Source: JALOAD01 sp023228995 [NCBI: Candidatus Muiribacterium halophilum] (GTDB taxonomy: Bacteria; Muiribacteriota; Muiribacteriia; Muiribacteriales). From it: DNA of 25,694 nt. The notes below the pieces were generated by a model. The model did not search any database and had not been told where the DNA came from. It was given only the letters and a program-made list of their open reading frames with translations. The stretch lies in NCBI GenBank assembly GCA_023228995.1, contig JALOAD010000047.1:1-25694 (forward strand), in the 5' to 3' direction. The translations under genes were made by a program, and so were the position numbers. Below are positions 7,080 through 15,196 of this stretch, one piece after another; the stretch's first letter is position 1; every line of letters starts with the position of its first letter.

Positions 7080-9140
7080 TTAAATTTGTTTGAACCTTTC
7101 CATTATTGATTTCATTTCAGTGTCAGATAATCTATCTTCTTGTATTAGTTTATCTTCTGAAATCAATTTTTTAGAATTTGATTCAGTTTTAAGATTTCTG
7201 GTTAACCAAAAATGTTCAATTTGTTGTTCAGTCATTAAGACATCACTTGGGTAAAGTTTAGCTTGAGACAAGATAGACTTTTTAGTTGATTCATTTGTTA
7301 GTTGCCATTTAGCTTTTATTGTATCAGGCATAAGTCTGATTACTCTTTCTTCAAGAGTTTCATTTTTTGATGATAGTGATTCTGCGATTAATGTTAATAC
7401 ATCTTTTGCTGTAAAATAATTACTTTCGCTTATGTGTAGTTTCACTGCTTCTTGATCTTCATTAGATAGAGCATAATAACTATCAATTTGTGATTTATTT
7501 AAGAACTTAAGAAAGTTCAAATCACTTGTTTCAGAAACTTTACGTTTTTTAGCTTCTTCTATTAATTTATCGATTGATTGTGATAAAGCAGATTCTGTGT
7601 TCATATCTAATTCTTTATCTTCAATTTGTTCAGGTTCATCTATTAGTTCTTCAGTTTCTTCAGGAGTTTCTTCAGGTAATAATTGAGTTTCTAAGTCTTT
7701 TGGTACATCTGTGATAACTTCAGGTTTATTAGAAGGACATTCACATGGTTCTTGAGTACATGTACATCTAGGTAATTCTATATCAATATTGATTTCAACT
7801 TCTGGTGTTTCATCTTCTGTTTCATCTTCTGTTTCATCATATTCATGGAAACCAAATTGAATAGGAGTTGGAAACATGTTTTCATCTTCACCAAATCCTT
7901 CATTGATTTTAGTATTGTTTAATCTTTCAACTATCATAGCTTGATATTCAATTGATTTATCAGTTTGTTCAGCTAAGTATTCAGTATAAGCTATATTATT
8001 TTCAGTGTGTTCTGCTAAATATTCACTATAAGCAATGTTATTATCTACATGTTCAGCTAAATATTCACTATAAGCAATATTCTTATCTAAATTTTCAGCA
8101 ATATATTCAGAATAACCAATATTCTTATCTAAATTTTCAGCTAAATATTTACTATAAGCAATGTTATTATCTACATGTTCAGCAATATATTCAGAATAAC
8201 CAATATTCTTATCTAAATTTTCAGCAATATACCCCACATAATCTACTGTTTTTTGTATATTTTCAGCTAAATAATCATTGTGTTCAACTAACTTAGTTGT
8301 TTTATCTTTAAGAGATTTGTTTTCTTTAACAACTACACTTATTTTATTTGCTAAATAATTCATATATTTAACCATGTGTTCATTTTCAGATCTTAGGTTT
8401 TCATAATATGAGATTAATTCTTCCAATTTCTTAGGTTCATATTTACCTTTAGAAATTGCATTCTTAACAGCTTTATGAGCAGCTGTCATTTCATTAACTA
8501 AATGCTCTGAGTATTCAGTTAATTGTTGTTTTGTTACATAATCATTTTTGTTCATATTGAATAATTCATTTATTTTTGACTCATCAGACATTTCATATAT
8601 CCTAAAGTTTGTGTTTTCTACTTCATACCCCAATGATTCATTAAGAGGTTTATTTTCCATCATAGCAGAAGCAAAACCTGGGTCACAAACTAAGTCATAT
8701 GTAAATAATTTCTTAATTGCTACATGTCCATTTCCTTCTGTGACACCTGCTGCTCTTGAAGATACAAATAAAGACAAACCATCATCGATGATTGCCTTAG
8801 CTTCTTTACCATAAGTAGTGCTAAGTAATTTAATCTCACCTCTTACTAAGTTGCTCTCTTTCACATATTCTGTCTTTCTAACAACATGTGATGCTCTTGA
8901 TAAGCTCACTGTGAAGGTCTCAGGATGGTCGAGTTCGCCGAAGGCTGATCCTCCTACTACTTTTTGATTAAACTCTTCTAATACTGGTAAATAATTCTCA
9001 GCCGTGTAAATACGATTATTTCGATTTACTACTGAAAATTCAGTGAAAATTCCTGATAATATGTAATCATTTGGTCTAGTATCAAGTGATTCCTTAATCA
9101 GAGAATTCGTTGAATTTTCTATAATTAATACTGGTTTCAT
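7080..9140 (-). CDS. Prohead protease fused to scaffold-like coiled-coil region (gp21/gp22-like)
   Basis: A 686-residue protein. Residues ~25-165 match the T4 gp21 type prohead protease: FSVVNRNNRIYT, GELDHPE (catalytic His72), LFVSSRAAG (Ser127 or Ser128) and KKLFTYDLVCDPGFASAMM. This His/Ser protease matures the prohead by cleaving after (I/L)-x-E. Residues ~240-400 are helical and hold about eight 14-residue repeats (YSEYIAENLDKNI type, two heptads each), consistent with a scaffold-core coiled coil. Residues 420-510 are very acidic (TEDETEDETPE) with a Cys cluster CTCTQEPCEC. The C-terminal ~160 residues are helical and charged. In T4 the protease (gp21, ~212 residues) and scaffold (gp22) are separate; here they are one chain. 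LNE|S (166-169) and INE|G (412-415) are plausible self-cleavage sites. The capsid gene follows directly. Confidence 0.88.
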   Translation of the reverse strand: MKPVLIIENSTNSLIKESLDTRPNDYILSGIFTEFSVVNRNNRIYTAENYLPVLEEFNQKVVGGSAFGELDHPETFTVSLSRASHVVRKTEYVKESNLVRGEIKLLSTTYGKEAKAIIDDGLSLFVSSRAAGVTEGNGHVAIKKLFTYDLVCDPGFASAMMENKPLNESLGYEVENTNFRIYEMSDESKINELFNMNKNDYVTKQQLTEYSEHLVNEMTAAHKAVKNAISKGKYEPKKLEELISYYENLRSENEHMVKYMNYLANKISVVVKENKSLKDKTTKLVEHNDYLAENIQKTVDYVGYIAENLDKNIGYSEYIAEHVDNNIAYSKYLAENLDKNIGYSEYIAENLDKNIAYSEYLAEHVDNNIAYSEYLAEHTENNIAYTEYLAEQTDKSIEYQAMIVERLNNTKINEGFGEDENMFPTPIQFGFHEYDETEDETEDETPEVEINIDIELPRCTCTQEPCECPSNKPEVITDVPKDLETQLLPEETPEETEELIDEPEQIEDKELDMNTESALSQSIDKLIEEAKKRKVSETSDLNFLKFLNKSQIDSYYALSNEDQEAVKLHISESNYFTAKDVLTLIAESLSSKNETLEERVIRLMPDTIKAKWQLTNESTKKSILSQAKLYPSDVLMTEQQIEHFWLTRNLKTESNSKKLISEDKLIQEDRLSDTEMKSIMERFKQI
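7947..8282 (-). repeat. 42-bp tandem repeats encoding 14-residue coiled-coil units
   Basis: Seven clear units and one degenerate unit of Y-(S/T/V)-x-Y-(L/I)-A-E-x-x-(D/E)-x-x-(I/V)-x (residues 287-398 of the protease-scaffold protein). Copies alternate between an ENLDKN and an EHVDNN flavour, a sign of duplication of pairs. They are coding repeats with no spacers. Confidence 0.9.
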
Positions 9141-9165
9141 TGTATTATAATTTATTTTTATTAAG

Positions 9166-9214
9166 TATATATTATTATAAAAAACCTTTTTTTAGGGAGT
9201 ATGGATTTTTTATA
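9166..9214 (-). promoter_or_regulatory. Protease-scaffold promoter region with shared upstream box
   Basis: TATAAAAAATCCATA (9214-9200) is followed after 24 nt by ATAATATATA (9175-9166) and then, 25 nt on, ATG 9140. This is the same arrangement as before the capsid gene. Confidence 0.55.
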
Positions 9215-9241
9215 CAAATGTGTAAAATTTTATTAAAAAAT

Positions 9242-9251
9242 TTAATATATA
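9242..9251 (+). promoter_or_regulatory. Late-promoter-like box TTAATATATA
   Basis: A perfect box 43 nt before the homing endonuclease ATG at 9295, in the divergent gap with the protease gene. An A-rich leader (AAAAATAAAAATAAAAT) follows. Confidence 0.4.
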
Positions 9252-9294
9252 CTAAGCATAATATGGTTATATTGATTAAAAATAAAAATAAAAT

Positions 9295-11022
9295 ATGTTA
9301 ATAACAGAGACTGTAAAAATTAAAATTTCTAAACCAAACCTCAGACATTATAGACAATATTATAATAATATTAAATGTGGTGATCTAATAGATATTAAAG
9401 TTGAGCACTTAACCAAATCAAGCAGAGTTAAGGTAAAATTCAAATGTGATAAATGTGGTAAGGAGAAAGAAGTAGATTATAAATTATATGGTGAATATGG
9501 TCATAATTTTCCAGATTATATTTGTAGAAGTTGTAACTTGGTTAAGAATAACCAGGAAAAATATGGAGTTGATAATGTATTCCAATTAAAAGATGTGAAA
9601 GAAAAAACCAAAGAAACTAATATTAAAAAGTATGGAGTTGAATATATTTCACAATCTAGTGAAATACAAGATAAGATAAAGGAAACATTTAGAAATAAAT
9701 ATGGTACAGATCACCCATTACAAAATAAAGAATTTAGAGAACAATATGATAATGTTATTAAGGAAAAATATGGAGTTGATAATGTATCACAATCACAAGA
9801 AATAAAAGATAAAAAGGTGGAAACTTGTAAAAAGAATCATGGTTATGATTATATTTCACAAGATCCAAACCATAAGCAAAAAATGATTGAAAAAAATATC
9901 AGAATATATGGAACTAAGCATATGTTCCAATCAGAAGAAATCAAAGAAATGATTAAGAAAACTAACTTATTGAAGTATGGTTATGAATATCATTCACAAA
10001 ACCCAGTTATTAAAAAGAAAAGTACAGATTCATATATAAAAACAGCTCACAAGCGGATGAAAAAGGAAAATCCTAATATAATTGATATAAATAACATTGA
10101 TGAAAAAATTACTTTACATTGCCCAATATGTAAAAATAATTATATAATAGGTTTCAATTTATATTATAGTAGAAGACATTTCAAAACTTGTATATGCACT
10201 AACTGTAACCCAATTGGTTCTATACAATCTGGTTCAGAGCTTATGTTATTACAATATATCAAAAGTGTTTATAGTGGTGAGATAAGGACTGGTGTTAGAG
10301 ATTTTGGTAAAGAGTTAGATATTTACCTACCAGAGCTTAATTTAGCATTTGAGTTTAATGGTTTATATTGGCATTCATTTTTACATAAGACTATTGATTA
10401 TCATTACTTAAAAACAAAAATGGCAAATGATAATGGTATAGATTTATATCATATCTGGGAAGATGATTGGGTAAAAAAGAATAATATTATTTTATCAATG
10501 ATTAATGAGAGGTTAAATATTTCACCAATAATAGATATTAATAACTTGGAATTAAAAATTGTTAGTAAAAAAGAAAAATCTAATTTCCTATCAATAAATC
10601 ATATACATGGAGATATTACATCAAGTGTTAATATAGGTTTATATTTAGGTTCTGAATTAGTTTCATTAGCTATTTTTATGAAGAGAAGTGAGAATTATGA
10701 GTTATTAAGATTTTGTAATAAATTAGGAGTGAGTATACCAAAAGCTTTGGATAAAATTATTAATTATTTCATAAATAATTATAATATGAATCTTACAACA
10801 ATAGTTGATAATTCATATAGAAATAGTAGATTATATGAAGATATTGGATTTGCATATGATAAAGATGTTTTATGTGATTTCCAATATATATCTAAGAATG
10901 TTAGAGTTAATAAAAAGGAGCTTAGTAAATTAAATCTACAATCAGGTGATTTACATAGGCTTATATATGATGCTGGAAAAATTAAATATAAATATGATAA
11001 TAACAAGAGAAATAGAGGTTAA
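9295..11022 (+). CDS. Free-standing homing endonuclease, Vsr/PD-(D/E)XK type with zinc ribbons
   Basis: A 575-residue DNA endonuclease typical of selfish genes in large phages. A zinc ribbon (Cys51-x2-Cys54 ... Cys77-x2-Cys80) is followed by about seven repeats of ~23 residues beginning KYGVDNV(S/F)Q (86-245), a DNA-reading repeat seen in such enzymes. A second Cys cluster (276/279, 299-304) precedes the nuclease core ELDIYLPELNLAFEFNGLYWHS (340-361; Asp342, Glu353, His360), as in very-short-patch-repair-like homing enzymes (EDxHD group). A C-terminal domain ends in TIVDNSYRNSRLYEDIGFAYD. Family members cut an intron- or endonuclease-free allele and spread by repair. It lies between head genes on the opposite strand and overlaps a truncated relative. 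All putative active-site residues are present, so it may be active. Confidence 0.88.
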   Translation: MLITETVKIKISKPNLRHYRQYYNNIKCGDLIDIKVEHLTKSSRVKVKFKCDKCGKEKEVDYKLYGEYGHNFPDYICRSCNLVKNNQEKYGVDNVFQLKDVKEKTKETNIKKYGVEYISQSSEIQDKIKETFRNKYGTDHPLQNKEFREQYDNVIKEKYGVDNVSQSQEIKDKKVETCKKNHGYDYISQDPNHKQKMIEKNIRIYGTKHMFQSEEIKEMIKKTNLLKYGYEYHSQNPVIKKKSTDSYIKTAHKRMKKENPNIIDINNIDEKITLHCPICKNNYIIGFNLYYSRRHFKTCICTNCNPIGSIQSGSELMLLQYIKSVYSGEIRTGVRDFGKELDIYLPELNLAFEFNGLYWHSFLHKTIDYHYLKTKMANDNGIDLYHIWEDDWVKKNNIILSMINERLNISPIIDINNLELKIVSKKEKSNFLSINHIHGDITSSVNIGLYLGSELVSLAIFMKRSENYELLRFCNKLGVSIPKALDKIINYFINNYNMNLTTIVDNSYRNSRLYEDIGFAYDKDVLCDFQYISKNVRVNKKELSKLNLQSGDLHRLIYDAGKIKYKYDNNKRNRG

Positions 11023-11335
11023 AATATTAGATATAAATATTGAATATTATAATAATTTAGGATTTGAAGTATATGTTGGTGATGTTATCAATATACCAAT
11101 TGAATTATTATCAAGTGGTTCACATTATAAAATATTATGTAAGTGTGATGGATGTGGTTGTGAGAAGGAGGTTTTATTTAAGAATTACTTAAAGTATGGG
11201 AATGAGTTTGGTGTTTATTATTGTAGAAAGTGTAGTGAAGATAAAAGGAAGAAAACTTTGAAAAAAAATTATGGAGTTGAGTATCCTTTACAGAATATTA
11301 AAATACTAAATAAAAAAAATAGGAAGAAAGAGTAG
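10994..11335 (+). pseudogene. Truncated second homing endonuclease (N-terminal domain only)
   Basis: A 113-residue frame starting at ATG 10994 inside the last 29 nt of the preceding endonuclease gene, in another frame. Its start MIITREIEVKI mirrors MLITETVKIKI of the full-length protein, and the zinc ribbon (CKCDGCGCEKEV ... YYCRKCSEDK) and first repeat (KNYGVEYPLQN) align throughout. It then stops where the other six repeats, second Cys cluster and nuclease core should follow. It is probably a remnant of a tandem or sequentially invading endonuclease. It could still make a small DNA-binding protein competing with the full enzyme. An in-frame ATG further upstream (10946) exists but the homology favours 10994. 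Confidence 0.7.
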
Positions 11336-11340
11336 ATTTA

Positions 11341-11350
11341 TCAATATATA
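11341..11350 (+). promoter_or_regulatory. Promoter-like box TCAATATATA
   Basis: One mismatch to the recurring box, 16 nt before the RNase R start and just after the truncated endonuclease, so the RNase gene may have its own promoter. Confidence 0.4.
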
Positions 11351-11366
11351 ATAATAAAAAGTACAT

Positions 11367-13217
11367 ATGGAATATGATAAAATATTAGAGGGAATTATTG
11401 AATTTAATACAAATGGAGTTGGTTTTGTAAATTATGATAATATTACATATAGAATTGAATCTACAAGAGATGCATTACATTTAGATACAGTTAAAATTGG
11501 TATAGATAGATATGATAACATTGGTGATGTTATAGAAGTTTTAAAAAGAAATAAGACACAATTTGTAGGGAAGATTTCAGTTCGTAAAAAGAAAGCAAGA
11601 GTTATAGCAGATAATCCAAGAATACATAAAAGTTTCAATGTTGATGCCTCTAATTTAGAGAGTGGTATGAAAGTATTAGTAGAGATATTAAAATGGGAAT
11701 ATCCAAAAGAACCTATGTGTAATATAGTGAAAATATTAGGTAATAAAGGTGAAAATGAAACTGAAATGAATGCAATTATGTTAGAGTTTGGATTACCAAT
11801 GGATTTTGATGAAGATTCTTTACTATCAGCAGAAGAAATCTCAGATATTATAACAAATGAAGATATTAAAGAACGTAGAGATATGAGAAATGATATATCT
11901 TTCACTATAGATCCTACTGATAGTAAAGATTTTGATGATTCATTAAGTATCAAGAAATTAGAAGATAATTTATATGAGATAGGAGTTCATATAGCTGATG
12001 TAACTCATTATGTTAAAGAAAATTCAATACTTGATAAAGTAGCTTATAAAAGAGGAACTTCTGTGTATTTAGTTGATAGGTGTGTTCCAATGTTACCAGA
12101 AAGATTAAGTAATAACATATGTTCTTTGAATCCAAATGTTGATAGATTAACATTTTCAGTAGTTTATAAAATGAATGGAAGTGGTAAGATATTAGATACT
12201 TGGTTTGGAAAAACCATAACCCACTCAAATAGAAGATTTACATATGATGAAGTACAATCAATGATAGATGGTGAGGAGGGTGATTACAAAGATGAAATAT
12301 TAATATTAAATAACATAGCTAAGAAAATTAGACATAAAAGAGTTAATAATGGTTCAATGGAGATAGGTGGTGTAGAAGTAAAATTCAAATTAGATGCTGA
12401 TAATAAAAAACCAATTGGGGTTTATTTAAAAGAACAAAAGGATGCTAATAAACTTATAGAAGAATTTATGTTATTAGCTAATAAAAGTGTAGCTGAAATA
12501 ATTAAAGAGAAATTAAAAGTATGTGTTAATCGTATTCACCCAGAGCCTAATTATGAAAAATTAGAGGAGTTGAAACATGTTGCTAAATGTTTAGGATATA
12601 ACCTTGATATTACTGAGAAAAATCTAAGAGGTAGCATAAATCAATTATTAATTGATGTTATTGGGAAACCTGAAGAAAATATGATTAATACAATGATAGT
12701 GCGTTGTCAATCAAAGGCTTATTATTCTACAAGTAATATAGGGCATTTTGGTTTGAACTTCAAAGACTATTGTCATTTCACTTCATGTATACGTAGATAT
12801 AGTGACATTAAAACTCATCGTTTGTTAGAAAATACATTATTACATTATAAAAATAAAGTAGATAAGAAAAAATTAGAAGAAACATGTAAACATATTTCTA
12901 ATAGAGAGGCTTTAGCTTGTAAAGCAGAAAGAGAATCTGTTAAATATAAACAAGCTGAATATTTACAAGATAAAATAGGTCAAGTATTTGATGCCGTTAT
13001 AAATGGTATTCAAAAATATGGGATTTTTATTGAAACTACTATAGAAAAATGTGATGGTCTTATTAGATTTTCAGAAACACATACAAAATGGCACAATGTT
13101 AATGATTTTACTGTGATTAACGACTCTGGTAAAGTATACAAAATAGGAGATATTGTTAAAGTTAAAGTAGTTAATGTTAATGTAGATATGAAGCAAGTTA
13201 ATTTCAAATTATTATAA
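11367..13217 (+). CDS. rnr: RNase R-like 3'-5' exoribonuclease (RNB family)
   Basis: A 616-residue enzyme that degrades RNA processively from the 3' end. The order is an N-terminal cold-shock-like OB region (GIIEFNTNGVGFVNY, 9-23), a second OB-like stretch (~70-125), the RNB catalytic domain (~170-500) and a C-terminal S1 domain (~530-616: VFDAVINGIQKYGIFIE). The active-site loop IDPTDSKDFDDS (181-192) keeps the metal-binding aspartates. YLVDRCVPMLPERLSNNICSLNP (234-256) and HFTSCIRRYSD are RNB signatures (Cys where Pro is usual). It is shorter than E. coli RNase R (813 residues), lacking the long N- and C-terminal extensions. In bacteria RNase R degrades nonstop mRNA with tmRNA-SmpB; a tmRNA is encoded in this same window. 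The gene converges on the portal gene at a shared terminator. Confidence 0.95.
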   Translation: MEYDKILEGIIEFNTNGVGFVNYDNITYRIESTRDALHLDTVKIGIDRYDNIGDVIEVLKRNKTQFVGKISVRKKKARVIADNPRIHKSFNVDASNLESGMKVLVEILKWEYPKEPMCNIVKILGNKGENETEMNAIMLEFGLPMDFDEDSLLSAEEISDIITNEDIKERRDMRNDISFTIDPTDSKDFDDSLSIKKLEDNLYEIGVHIADVTHYVKENSILDKVAYKRGTSVYLVDRCVPMLPERLSNNICSLNPNVDRLTFSVVYKMNGSGKILDTWFGKTITHSNRRFTYDEVQSMIDGEEGDYKDEILILNNIAKKIRHKRVNNGSMEIGGVEVKFKLDADNKKPIGVYLKEQKDANKLIEEFMLLANKSVAEIIKEKLKVCVNRIHPEPNYEKLEELKHVAKCLGYNLDITEKNLRGSINQLLIDVIGKPEENMINTMIVRCQSKAYYSTSNIGHFGLNFKDYCHFTSCIRRYSDIKTHRLLENTLLHYKNKVDKKKLEETCKHISNREALACKAERESVKYKQAEYLQDKIGQVFDAVINGIQKYGIFIETTIEKCDGLIRFSETHTKWHNVNDFTVINDSGKVYKIGDIVKVKVVNVNVDMKQVNFKLL

Positions 13218-13221
13218 AAAT

Positions 13222-13250
13222 AAAAAACCTCTCAATTGAGAGGTTTTTTT
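13222..13250. terminator. Bidirectional intrinsic terminator
   Basis: A perfect inverted repeat AAAAAACCTCTCAA / TTGAGAGGTTTTTT sits between the convergent RNase R and portal genes. Its centre CTCAATTGAG is the same as in the terminator at 5304. Confidence 0.92.
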
Positions 13251-13251
13251 A

Positions 13252-14946
13252 TTAGAATTCAAATTCTGTTCCAGTTTCTTCTATATCACTACTATCTTCT
13301 GGTTGTGATTGTGAAGTTGTTTTATCTTCATCACTTGTTTCAGATGGCATTTCAAATGATGATTCACTAGATTCACTTTCAAATCCACCACTATCAATAT
13401 CTTCTCCAGAAGCAAAACTATTAGAATATTTTGTCCAATATTTTTGATTTTGTGCTTTTTCTTCTGCTGTTAACTTAAATACATTATCTATCAAATATTC
13501 AATATGGAAGTATGGTTTTTCACCATCCATAACCCCAGCTAATGTGTTAAATATTTCTGCTTTTTTTGCTAAGTTGTTTAATTTTTTCCATTCTTCAAAT
13601 ACTTGATTGCTATTAAAACTAATATCCATTTGATTCAAAATGATTTCATCATTTTTGAGTTCAGGAAATTCTATAAGCATTTGTAATTTTAATGGCTTAG
13701 TAATCAATTCTTTGAAATTTGCTCTTAATCTGTTAATAAAATTATAAAATTTTATTTCATCTCTAGTCATATCAGAAGAATCATTAATTAAATTACCTCC
13801 ACCATTTTCCTTATCAAATCTTTGAAATGGAATTTTAGAAGCTCTTTTGAGAGCATTATAAAACCAGGTAAGCATATCGGATTCATTAAGATTATGACCT
13901 TCTGGGGAAACAAGATCCATTGATGGAGTTCCTGCATCACTTTGAGGAAACCATATTTGTTTATTATATGGTAAATGTTTAGAACCATTTATATTAAGAG
14001 TCCCTGTCGAATCATCCCATTCAACTTCCTCTGAATAATCATGTATTAATTGTCCTATTTGTTCCTCTGCTTTTTGTTTAGATAACCCATTAACAGGTAT
14101 TGTAAATTTTTGATAAACTGTAGCATTAATTATATTGAACATAATTCTTGTTTGTTCAAGAATTTTCAATTGATTATATGGTTTAATTAAACCCTCTACA
14201 TATGATATTTCCGAAAATTCATTTTGAGATGAATAAGAAACATATACAATTTGTGAATCCAAGAAAATTCTTCTTAATTGTGGATCTTCTGGAAATTGTA
14301 TCCACAAATGTCCAATACTTGGTTCAAAAGCTGGTACTAAAGTATCTGGACTAAGTCGTGCAAAACCGATTATATTTTTTTTCCTATCATCATATATAAT
14401 TTCAACTGCAATATAACCATCAATTAAGAAATCTTTCAACATTGTCCATGCTGTTATACCATCAGAGAAACCATATTTATTGTATATTTTCTCAAAACAT
14501 TCAATATATTTATCTTGAACTTCTTGACTATAATCATTAGATATAGCTCTTGGAAAACAAAAATCTCTTTCATCATTATATAATATGCATTCATCTGCAA
14601 TTGATGTCACAAAATCTCTAATTTCATCTTTAATTGAATATTCTCTTAGAATTCTCTTCTTATCAGCATATGATTTGTCAAGATATGGTATTGATTTTTT
14701 ATTTAATACAGAGGCTATTGCTCTTGAACTAAAAAATGAATATAATGATTCCCCTCTAGATGCAAATGGATCTTCTGTTATAGAGATACCAACTTGATTA
14801 CGTACAATCATTTCATTGAAATTCATACCATATGATGATATACCTCTTAATATTCTACTAAACAAACCTCTATTTTCAACTGCTGAATTAGTATAATTAA
14901 AATTCAAATCATTCTGAATATTATTTACATTATTATATGATGCCAT
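13252..14946 (-). CDS. Portal vertex protein, T4 gp20-like
   Basis: A 564-residue homologue of T4 gp20 (524 residues), the dodecameric ring at the packaging and tail vertex. Recognisable parts are the N-terminal SIKDEIRDFVTSIADECI (~104-121), FLIDGYIAVEIIYDDRKKNIIGFARLSPDTLVP (~167-200), IWFPQSDAGTPSMDLVSPEGHNLNESDMLTWFYNALKRASKIPFQRF (~328-375), corresponding to the gp20 segment before the channel, and a Ser/Glu/Asp-rich tail (~510-564) likely disordered. The ATG overlaps the end of the small HTH gene by 14 nt, so it is translationally linked to it. In T4 the portal gene lies next to the protease-scaffold-capsid genes; here the same-strand cluster is split by the RNase R/homing endonuclease cassette. 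Confidence 0.92.
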   Translation of the reverse strand: MASYNNVNNIQNDLNFNYTNSAVENRGLFSRILRGISSYGMNFNEMIVRNQVGISITEDPFASRGESLYSFFSSRAIASVLNKKSIPYLDKSYADKKRILREYSIKDEIRDFVTSIADECILYNDERDFCFPRAISNDYSQEVQDKYIECFEKIYNKYGFSDGITAWTMLKDFLIDGYIAVEIIYDDRKKNIIGFARLSPDTLVPAFEPSIGHLWIQFPEDPQLRRIFLDSQIVYVSYSSQNEFSEISYVEGLIKPYNQLKILEQTRIMFNIINATVYQKFTIPVNGLSKQKAEEQIGQLIHDYSEEVEWDDSTGTLNINGSKHLPYNKQIWFPQSDAGTPSMDLVSPEGHNLNESDMLTWFYNALKRASKIPFQRFDKENGGGNLINDSSDMTRDEIKFYNFINRLRANFKELITKPLKLQMLIEFPELKNDEIILNQMDISFNSNQVFEEWKKLNNLAKKAEIFNTLAGVMDGEKPYFHIEYLIDNVFKLTAEEKAQNQKYWTKYSNSFASGEDIDSGGFESESSESSFEMPSETSDEDKTTSQSQPEDSSDIEETGTEFEF

Positions 14947-15118
14947 TTTCTTTGTTTTCTTTTTCTTTGTTTTCTTTTTGTTTATTTTTATAAACTAAAT
15001 CATGATATATATATCTACCAGATGATAAAATACGAAATTCAATCCAACTTTTTTTTAACCAATTTGATAAAGTACACCTATTGATTCTATACTTTTCCAT
15101 TACTTCCTTTACCTTCAT
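14933..15118 (-). CDS. Small helix-turn-helix protein
   Basis: A 61-residue protein. VKEVMEKYRINRCTLSNWLKKS (2-23) reads as a helix-turn-helix of the MerR/excisionase or terminase-small-subunit kind, and SSGRYIYHDLVYK resembles the wing. The C-terminus is a Lys/Glu/Asn repeat (KENKEKENKENG) encoded by a duplicated AAGAAAACAAAG-type unit, which also provides the A-rich leader for the overlapping portal ATG. It has a promoter-like box 16 nt upstream. Possible roles are a DNA-packaging small subunit or a regulator; the sequence alone does not decide. Confidence 0.65.
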   Translation of the reverse strand: MKVKEVMEKYRINRCTLSNWLKKSWIEFRILSSGRYIYHDLVYKNKQKENKEKENKENGII

Positions 15119-15134
15119 ATTTTATATTTTTATT

Positions 15135-15144
15135 TATATATTAA
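15135..15144 (-). promoter_or_regulatory. Late-promoter-like box TTAATATATA
   Basis: A perfect box with upstream GGTTTTTT, 16 nt before ATG 15118. It probably drives the HTH and portal genes. Confidence 0.5.
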
Positions 15145-15196
15145 AAAACCTTCTCTATTTCTATATTTTCATATAAATTTTCAAAAAATACTTAGA

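Noticed and set aside
7947-8282. Regularly spaced 42-bp repeats resembling a CRISPR array
   Set aside because: The repeats are contiguous with no unique spacers and encode in-frame 14-residue coiled-coil units of the protease-scaffold protein.
7952-8296. Plus-strand open frame of 114 codons across the repeats
   Set aside because: It is the antisense shadow of the coding repeats, with a repetitive Tyr/Gln-rich translation and no promoter-like box or A-rich leader.
11432-11953. Minus-strand open frame of 173 codons inside RNase R
   Set aside because: It lies wholly opposite the well-supported RNase R gene and its hydrophobic, Ser-rich translation is a typical antisense artefact.
5311-13240. 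Identical CTCAATTGAG cores in terminators at 5304 and 13222 as a possible recombination or attachment site
   Set aside because: Only 10 bp are shared and both sit in ordinary terminator stems at gene ends; coincidence or reuse of a stem is more likely than an attachment site.
14958-14985. Duplicated C/T-rich unit near the portal start as an insertion target duplication
   Set aside because: No mobile element lies between the copies; simple tandem slippage explains it.
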